Assembly (NCBI GenBank): GCA_942486035.1
Contig: CALNXK010000016.1
Coordinates: 4,454,001-4,518,000 of the forward strand
DNA length: 64,000 nucleotides
Direction: 5' to 3'
From: Porites lobata
Taxonomy: Eukaryota > Cnidaria > Anthozoa > Scleractinia > Poritidae
Numbering within the stretch: the first letter of the stretch is position 1; every line of letters starts with the position of its first letter. The notes under the pieces were generated by a model that did not search any database, was not told where the DNA came from, and worked only from the letters and a program-made list of their open reading frames with translations. Below are positions 59,001 to 64,000 of the stretch, piece by piece. The position numbers and the translations under genes are program-made.

Positions 59001-61844
59001 GTGATGCTTTGTGTGGCCTGGGACTGGTAAATCAGAAGATGGGCGAGTACGAGAAAGCGCTCAAGCTCCACGAAGAAGAAATGGCAATCGCTGATAAACT
59101 GAAAAATGCGGGCCGGCGTGGCCGAGCTTCGTTTCATCTCGGAGTGACGCATGAGATTCTCGGAAATTATGAACGGGCAGTAGTCTTTCAAGAACAACAT
59201 CTCAATATCGCCTCACAAATGAACGATGAGGCTGCCAAAGCGCAGGCGTACAGTTCACTGGGAAGAACGCACCACGAGCTTGGCAACTATTCCCAAGCCA
59301 TCGCTTACCTCAAGCAGGGCCTCGTTATCGTGCAGACTCTTGGGAGGACTGAGGATGAGGCGCGAATACGTCATCGGTTGGGTTTGTCCCACCTGGCTGA
59401 TAATCAGTTGGAGGCATCGCAGGCTCATCTCTTCTATGCTGCGGAATTATTGGAAAAGCTTCGTGAGGAAGGTATTCATAGTGGCGAATATAAGCTTTCC
59501 TTGTACGAACTACAGGCAGCGACCTATCAGGTTTTACAGCGTGTTCTAGTGACAATGGGCAACCACGAAGACGCTTTAGCAGTCGCTGAGCGCAGTCGGA
59601 CACGAGACTTTATCGATTTGCTCCAGGAGCGACAAGGAAGTAATCGATCAACGAACGGCATATCAAAGTTTTTGGAAAATCCTTTGACCACACCAGAACA
59701 GATTGCGGATTTCGTGAGAAGCCAAAGAGCGACTGTATTGTACTATTCCATTGCCGCTGGACACTTGTACAGTTGGCTTATCACCCCAAGAAAAGGCATT
59801 GTCAAGTTCCATGATTCGCTTCTGTCGGATGGAGACCATGATAATGAAATCACTGTGGATTTGGATCAGAGTAGCAGTGCTGCGTACTCACACACCTCCA
59901 CTCTATTGGACTCTTACATAACCCAAGTCAGAGAGGCCCTGGGGGTTGAACCTCATTTGAATTTGACCCGCGCAACCAGCATATCTGAGAGTGAAGCGGA
60001 AGACGCCTGGGAACGTGAGAGTCTACTCAGCGCTGGAACAAGCCCACTGTCCTACATGTCAGCGGATGACGACACTATCAGCGTGTCGTCACTCTCGCTT
60101 GGGCAGTCAAGTTTTCGCTCGACTCCGAGAAGCAACGGTTTATCAAAAAAGAATGTGCGAAAGTTAAACGGTGTACGAACGAGTAGCAAGAAACTTGGTT
60201 GGACTGGTAAGCCTCCCCTTCGAGCTTTGTACGAGCTGTTAATTGCGCCCATGGAAGACGCATTGCCGGCCTCATCATACTTCGATGGTGACGATTCCGA
60301 GCTTGCTTTGGTTCTTCAGGGGGACCTATACCTTGTTCCATTCCCTGTATTAAAGGGAAGCCTTTCCAAGGAGTATCTGTTCCGACGATTTCGTCTAATC
60401 GTTGTTCCTTCACTACAGTCTCTCGCCATTAACAGCAAAGCTCTGATGTCAAGGAAGACGGGTCTGGATACAACTTCAGTTATGGTGATCGGAAACCCGA
60501 AGGTCCCGGCAACTTTCGGTCAGTGGGAGTCGAACCCTAGCGCCGAGCACGAAGCTAAGATCGTGGCCGAACTTTTCAACACTAAACCTTTGATTGGCAA
60601 TATCGCAACGAAGAGTGAAGTTGTCCGGAAATTACCTAAGGCGGAGTGCGTGCATTTTGCCACCCATGTCTCATGGAAGCTATCTTCCCTTATTCTAGCT
60701 CCTCAGAATTCCGATGATAAATTCGCATCCCCGGCAGGATCACCCGAGAGGGCAAGTCTGGATTTTCTCGGTGACATGAGCCCTGATGAAGCACCTGCTC
60801 TATCCGAGTTTCTTCTCACAGCATCCGACATCTTGGACCAAAAATTATCTGCTAAGCTCGTAGTTATTGGCGCCGCTCATAACCATTCATCGCGTAATCG
60901 TATAACTTCGGATGGAGTGATCGGTCTAACGAGGTCGTTTTTGTCGGCGGGTGCTCAGTGTGTTTTGGTTTCCCTGTGGCCTGTACCTGATCTGGCGTGC
61001 AAATTGTTACTCAAGGCGTTTTACGGAGGGCTTCTGCAGGGAATGCTAGCTAGTCAAGCCCTCTGCCAAGCCATGCAAGTTGTCCAGGGAACCAAACAGT
61101 TTTCCCACCCATCCAACTGGGCAGGGTTTATTCTGGTTGGTGGTGACAGCGCACTTACAAACAAAGAAGCTTTGATGAGTAGCGCCATCTCTCAACTGTT
61201 GAACAACCCTGGCAATTGCAGAGACGCTCTCAAGGTCCTTGTGCATCTGGTAAGATATAGTATGCCGTCTAGTGATTTTTCGTAAATTGCTCAACTCTCA
61301 ACCTGTATAGCGGGCAGTGGGAAAGAGGTGATAAAAGGAAAGAATGTTCACCCGTCCACCAACGTGCAGGGAGAAACCTTGACACGCAAAACGCGAGAAA
61401 ATTGCTTTTTTTCTCCTTTTCGTTTTTGGTGGCTTCAACGGAGCAATTTCTCATACTCTAAAGGCGAATAGGTGCGCCTACTTTGTCTATGTTTTTGTTC
61501 CTATTTTTTTGTTGATAAAGCCTTAGCTCAATTTTTATCTGTCATCTTTATTGCATTTGTGTCGTTAGAGTTCAAACGTATACTTGGTGCAAATTCATGT
61601 TTTTAGGTCGACAAAGCTCAACAACGCATACGTCAAGGACAGCGGTCTTCCATGTACACAGCAGACGCTAGTATCAACGCTAAAGTCAAAGGAGCCAGTG
61701 GATGGCGTGAGCTGCTTAAACTCCTTGGTTTCCGGTTTCAGAAGGCATCCAATGGAATTCCAGACTCAGTTTTCTTTCCGTCCGTCGCCAGTGGAGTAGG
61801 GGATAAGCTGGCTGATGCTAGTAATCATCTGCATGCCTTATTGG
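35085..61844 (+). CDS. TTC28: TTC28, TPR-CHAT scaffold protein (continues beyond window)
   Basis: Exons 35085-35120, 35567-35809, 55011-55158, 56547-61249 and 61607-61844 splice in continuous phase to 1,789 residues. The last exon ends in phase 1 at GTAAGG, so the gene runs on past 64000. The start MAEASSGGDKSQ is taken because its donor joins exon 2 in phase; the donor GTTTGA is weak. Order: an N-terminal TPR trio (EAINLDPQNHVLFGNRSAA; AYYRQGVALQCLGRHADAL), then some two dozen ~40-residue TPRs of the LGN/Pins type (NLG..Y...G.Y..A), a Ser-rich disordered loop, a CHAT (caspase-like) domain, and a conserved tail (GWRELLKLLGFRFQ). Human TTC28 localises to the spindle midzone and midbody and aids cytokinesis (family knowledge). 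The CHAT His is present (VHFATH, ~1516), but the Cys position in LVVIGAAHN is Ala (~1586), so it is probably a pseudoprotease. Confidence 0.93.
40059..41070. repeat. ~178-bp tandem repeat, three copies, split by a MITE
   Basis: Copies begin CAGTTGCATGATATA (about 40059), CAGTGACATGATATA (40237) and CAGTTATATGAAATA (40967). Each continues AAAGAATT-CCTA, CCTGCTG-AACATACAACT and a CATTTTGAAAA-like segment; copies 1 and 2 go on to GTAGTAGTAGTTCT. The third copy is truncated. The first two are contiguous; a 544-bp element separates the third. Confidence 0.85.
40419..40962. mobile_element. MITE inserted in the 178-bp array
   Basis: Left end TACCTTATTGCATAAAATTT and right end (inverse) AAATTTCATGTAATAAGGTA form ~27-bp inverted termini with a few mismatches. 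TA at both borders fits a TA target duplication. The interior carries TAATTTAG(T/C)GATTT motifs near both ends. It has no coding capacity. Confidence 0.85.
45330..45610. repeat. ~102-bp minisatellite, three copies
   Basis: ACCATAGGATTTC(A/G)TCCACAG recurs at 45371, 45475 and 45575 (spacing 104 and 100). It is followed by ACTCAAAAGT and preceded by GAGGTTTCATTTGAATG, with ACCATGTGAA.AGTACTGCTG between. I recall this motif as a widespread scleractinian tandem repeat, which supports the taxonomic guess. Confidence 0.88.
46221..46406 (-). mobile_element. Non-LTR retrotransposon fragment (post-RT region)
   Basis: A minus-strand frame reads LQNKASKIV, then PGWEIIENKRLIQLAIIMY and KTNNGFP. This matches the region after the RT domain in CR1/Jockey-like elements (LQNRAAR..., LGW..L..RR......MYK...). 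It is short and isolated inside the TTC28 intron. Confidence 0.6.
52583..52712. mobile_element. MITE copy 3 (same family as 459-586)
   Basis: TATCTCAGGTAATTTTT (from 52600) and AAAAATTACATGAGATA (to 52694) are inverted. TTCATTAGCATACATTACCA lies inside. It is in the TTC28 intron. Confidence 0.75.
55159..56546. other. TTC28: TTC28 intron
   Basis: A 1.4-kb intron between the 148-bp exon and the giant exon, with clear GTAAAT donor and TTTTTTTTTCAG acceptor. No repeat or gene was recognised in it. Confidence 0.8.
56547..61249 (+). CDS. TTC28: Giant TTC28 exon (TPR array and CHAT domain)
   Basis: One 4,703-bp exon with no stop. It opens in phase 1 (ATLEPIYNQLNKMKLDKSPF) and ends at LKVLVHL before GTAAGA. 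It holds the whole LGN-type TPR array (about 56620-59400), a helical linker (LYELQAATYQVLQRVLV), the start of the CHAT region (TVLYYSIAAGHLYSWLI), a Ser-rich loop (about 59930-60200) and the CHAT core (LYLVPFPVLKG, VHFATH, GVIGLTRSFLSAGAQCVLVSLWPVP, FSHPSNWAGFILVGGD). Motif spacing matches human TTC28 throughout, which supports orthology over the many shorter TPR-CHAT paralogs seen in cnidarians. Confidence 0.93.
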
Positions 61845-64000
61845 GTAAGGTTGCTGTTTGTGTAGGAAGATTGACTTAAACAATACCGTAAACTGCCGCT
61901 TATAAGCCCTGGGTTATACATCTTCGTAAGGGGTTTTAGGAGGGCTTATTAACGGAGGGGCTTATTTATATCCGAGGGGGCTAATAACAACCGGAATAGA
62001 AAAAGCACTTCGAAACAAGCTACAGTCTAATCTCTCCTTACGGACACCTCTCTTTTACGGACAGTTTGTTTGGTCGCGGAAATGCCAAAAATCATACATT
62101 CCTTACCTCTATAATACGGACACCGCTGTAAAGCAGACACTTGGTTCTGTCACTTTGGTCTCCGTATTGAAGAGGTCATTGACTGTATAGCAGTGCTGAT
62201 CAAAATACGATTTGCATTTTGCACTAACCCTAACCCTAAGCTTCAAAACGTCAACACAACGGCCACCTTAGGGACAGAAGAAGGTGGCCATTGTAGAGAG
62301 GTTTCAAACGAGGATCAATGTATGGACTGTCCACCCAAAAAAGTGGTCGTTGTAGAGAGGTGGACACTGTAAATCAAATTCATTGCAAGGGTGGCTTATA
62401 TCCGGGGGGGGGGGACTTATAATCAGATGTATTTTTTTATTTACTGTTAGATGGGCCTACAACTGGGGGGAGGGGGAGGGGCTTAAAGGCGGCAGTTTAC
62501 CGTCTAAGAATTTGTTAGAGTGAGTGTTAGATTCTGATCACTCGATCCTCGGGGTATCTTAATAAGCTATCGACGTTTCTTGTCATCTGACAGCTGTTCA
62601 CTAACGGGAGGTGAGTGGTGGCGGATGTTACGTTTACCATTGGTACTATTCATGTTACAATCCCCCAAAGAGCTTTTTTAATAAATTAAAAAGCTAGGTA
62701 AAAGAACTGAAAGCGATATCCGAGTCCTGTCACGAGACTGTTTTAGTGATGTTCCTATAACGTGTATAGAGAGTCGAGATTTCGTAAGAATAGCAAAGAA
62801 GGTATTGTCGTAAGAGTGATTATTGAAAATTCTGTTTGTAATTTTCGGATTATCTTAGCGATCCTGAACACCTGCATTCAAACAGAAATTCGTGTTTTCC
62901 TGAATGTGCATCGAGGCTTCCGAAATTGTTTTGGACTTTGTTTTGAAGCTTTCTACAAGATTTGTCGTCAGCTACAGGGTCCTTGTAGTTAAAGCCATAA
63001 AAATGATGAACATAGATGTGCGTGCACTCAACAAGTAAATCAAGCACTAAATTTTACCACTTGTTCGGGGCTCGTCGCTTTGTCTCGCCATTGGGTACCT
63101 TGTTAGTTATTTTGTTTATTTATTTATTTATTTTGTAATCGTTTGTTATCCGTTAATCAGTTTAATTTTATTGGTTTTATCCAAAACAAATAAAGTGGAA
63201 AGCTGTTTATCTCATCAGATTTATTATCAAAGTACTTTTTCCGACGTTTTGGTCATTGCAATGGTCTGTTTTTTTTTTTCTTGGATGGGTGAGCACAAAC
63301 TTTGGTCAGTCTGAAAGATTAAGAAGTTTGAATTAATTTGTTGTAAAATTGCTGCACTGGAGTAAAACAAACACAACGGGAACGTCGTCTTGATTGCGGC
63401 ACTTGAAAGGTGGAGTTGATAAGATTAAGATTCCCAAATGACGGTTATTATCCACTTTTTTGAGTCGGATCTTTTTCTTAGTGAGTAGTCTAGACTGAAG
63501 AAGGAAAAACAGCGGTCTAATCTGATAGAAATCTGATAAACATCAGTGAGAAGATGCCGTACTAATTATAGCCTCGACTATAACAGTTAAAAGTACTTAC
63601 TTTTACCGGTTTATGAGTTATGGAAGTTAGCTTTAACAAGTTGTTTTAAGATGTTTAAGACTTCAGCTTGTTTCCTTGGAAATGAAACCCTCATATTTCG
63701 GTAAAATCGTAGTGAATCCGGTCCGTGATTGTAACAGTTTGGTTGATTCCTATGTCAAGCAGTTGGTTATTATCAAGCTATCAGGATTTGTAGTCACCGA
63801 AGGGGGCGTTGAATACCGAGAGGGGAGGGAGGAACCGGGAGACTGGAAAGAGACAGAAAAAGGGAGCTCCATCTCTCGTTTCAGTGATTTTGTTACAAGT
63901 AGTTATGGTGAGTCCTGGGACTCATCTTGTAAAAAATAATGAGTCCCAGTCCAGAACCATTGAGTTTAAAAACACGAGCACCCGGGATCTTTAGGTAACC
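61845..64000. other. TTC28: TTC28 intron to the window edge
   Basis: It begins with a strong donor (GTAAGG). The exon expected next in TTC28 proteins was not found before 64000. It holds the transposon at 61885-62503. From 62504 to 64000 I see AT-rich sequence and accidental frames only. Confidence 0.65.
61885..62503. mobile_element. DNA transposon/MITE with ACCGTAAACTGCCGC ends
   Basis: ACCGTAAACTGCCGCTTATA (61885 on) and GGCGGCAGTTTACCGT (to 62503) are inverted termini of ~22 bp. The interior has CGGACACCTCT / AATACGGACACC phrases (62040-62115), an interstitial (CCCTAA)2 at 62225-62236 and G-rich runs. No transposase is visible. The interior may include a second, nested element. Confidence 0.8.

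Noticed and set aside
57215..60413. Several 60-110 codon frames on both strands inside the giant TTC28 exon
   Set aside because: They are shadow frames of the coding exon, produced by its repetitive TPR codons.
62225..62236. Interstitial telomere (CCCTAA)2
   Set aside because: Only two units inside a transposon; not evidence of a chromosome fusion.

Overview
The window is animal nuclear DNA: spliced genes with GT-AG introns, AT-rich intergenic sequence, and a heavy load of short inverted-repeat transposons. The ~102-bp minisatellite at 45330-45610 and several of the MITE-like elements resemble repeats I associate with stony corals, and the proteins look cnidarian or early metazoan. A scleractinian coral is the best guess (inference, not proven).

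Five protein-coding loci can be supported. (1) + strand, 339-8363: the 3' fourteen exons of PPIL2, a spliceosomal U-box/cyclophilin protein whose 5' part lies left of the window. (2) + strand, main exon 14912-15742: a KCTD7/KCTD14-like BTB (T1) protein with two candidate upstream first exons, at 9905 and 12794. (3) + strand, 18498-19622: an intronless gene for a 374-residue protein with the RGxxLE, D-(8)-ExK and Q-x-Q-x-Y signature of YqaJ/lambda-exonuclease-type PD-(D/E)XK nucleases, behind a compact TATA + Inr promoter. (4) - strand, 28247-21356: an eleven-exon GDPD1/GDPD3-like glycerophosphodiester phosphodiesterase. One exon carries a +1 frameshift in a homopolymer. (5) + strand, 35085-61844 and beyond the right edge: TTC28, with two small 5' exons, a 19.2-kb intron, one 148-bp exon, a 4.7-kb exon encoding most TPRs plus the CHAT domain, and one further exon.

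The rest is intron and intergenic DNA. It holds many foldback elements or MITEs, three tandem arrays (117 bp x 5; ~178 bp x 3, interrupted by a MITE; ~102 bp x 3), simple repeats, and at least two decayed non-LTR retrotransposon pieces. I saw no rRNA, no convincing tRNA, no CRISPR and no operon-like structure.

The genes do not form an obvious pathway. Splicing (PPIL2), cullin-3 adaptor or ion-channel regulation (KCTD), lipid head-group cleavage (GDPD) and the midbody/cytokinesis scaffold (TTC28) are separate jobs. The item most worth following is the single-exon YqaJ-like nuclease, which is of a type better known from phages and large DNA viruses than from animals.
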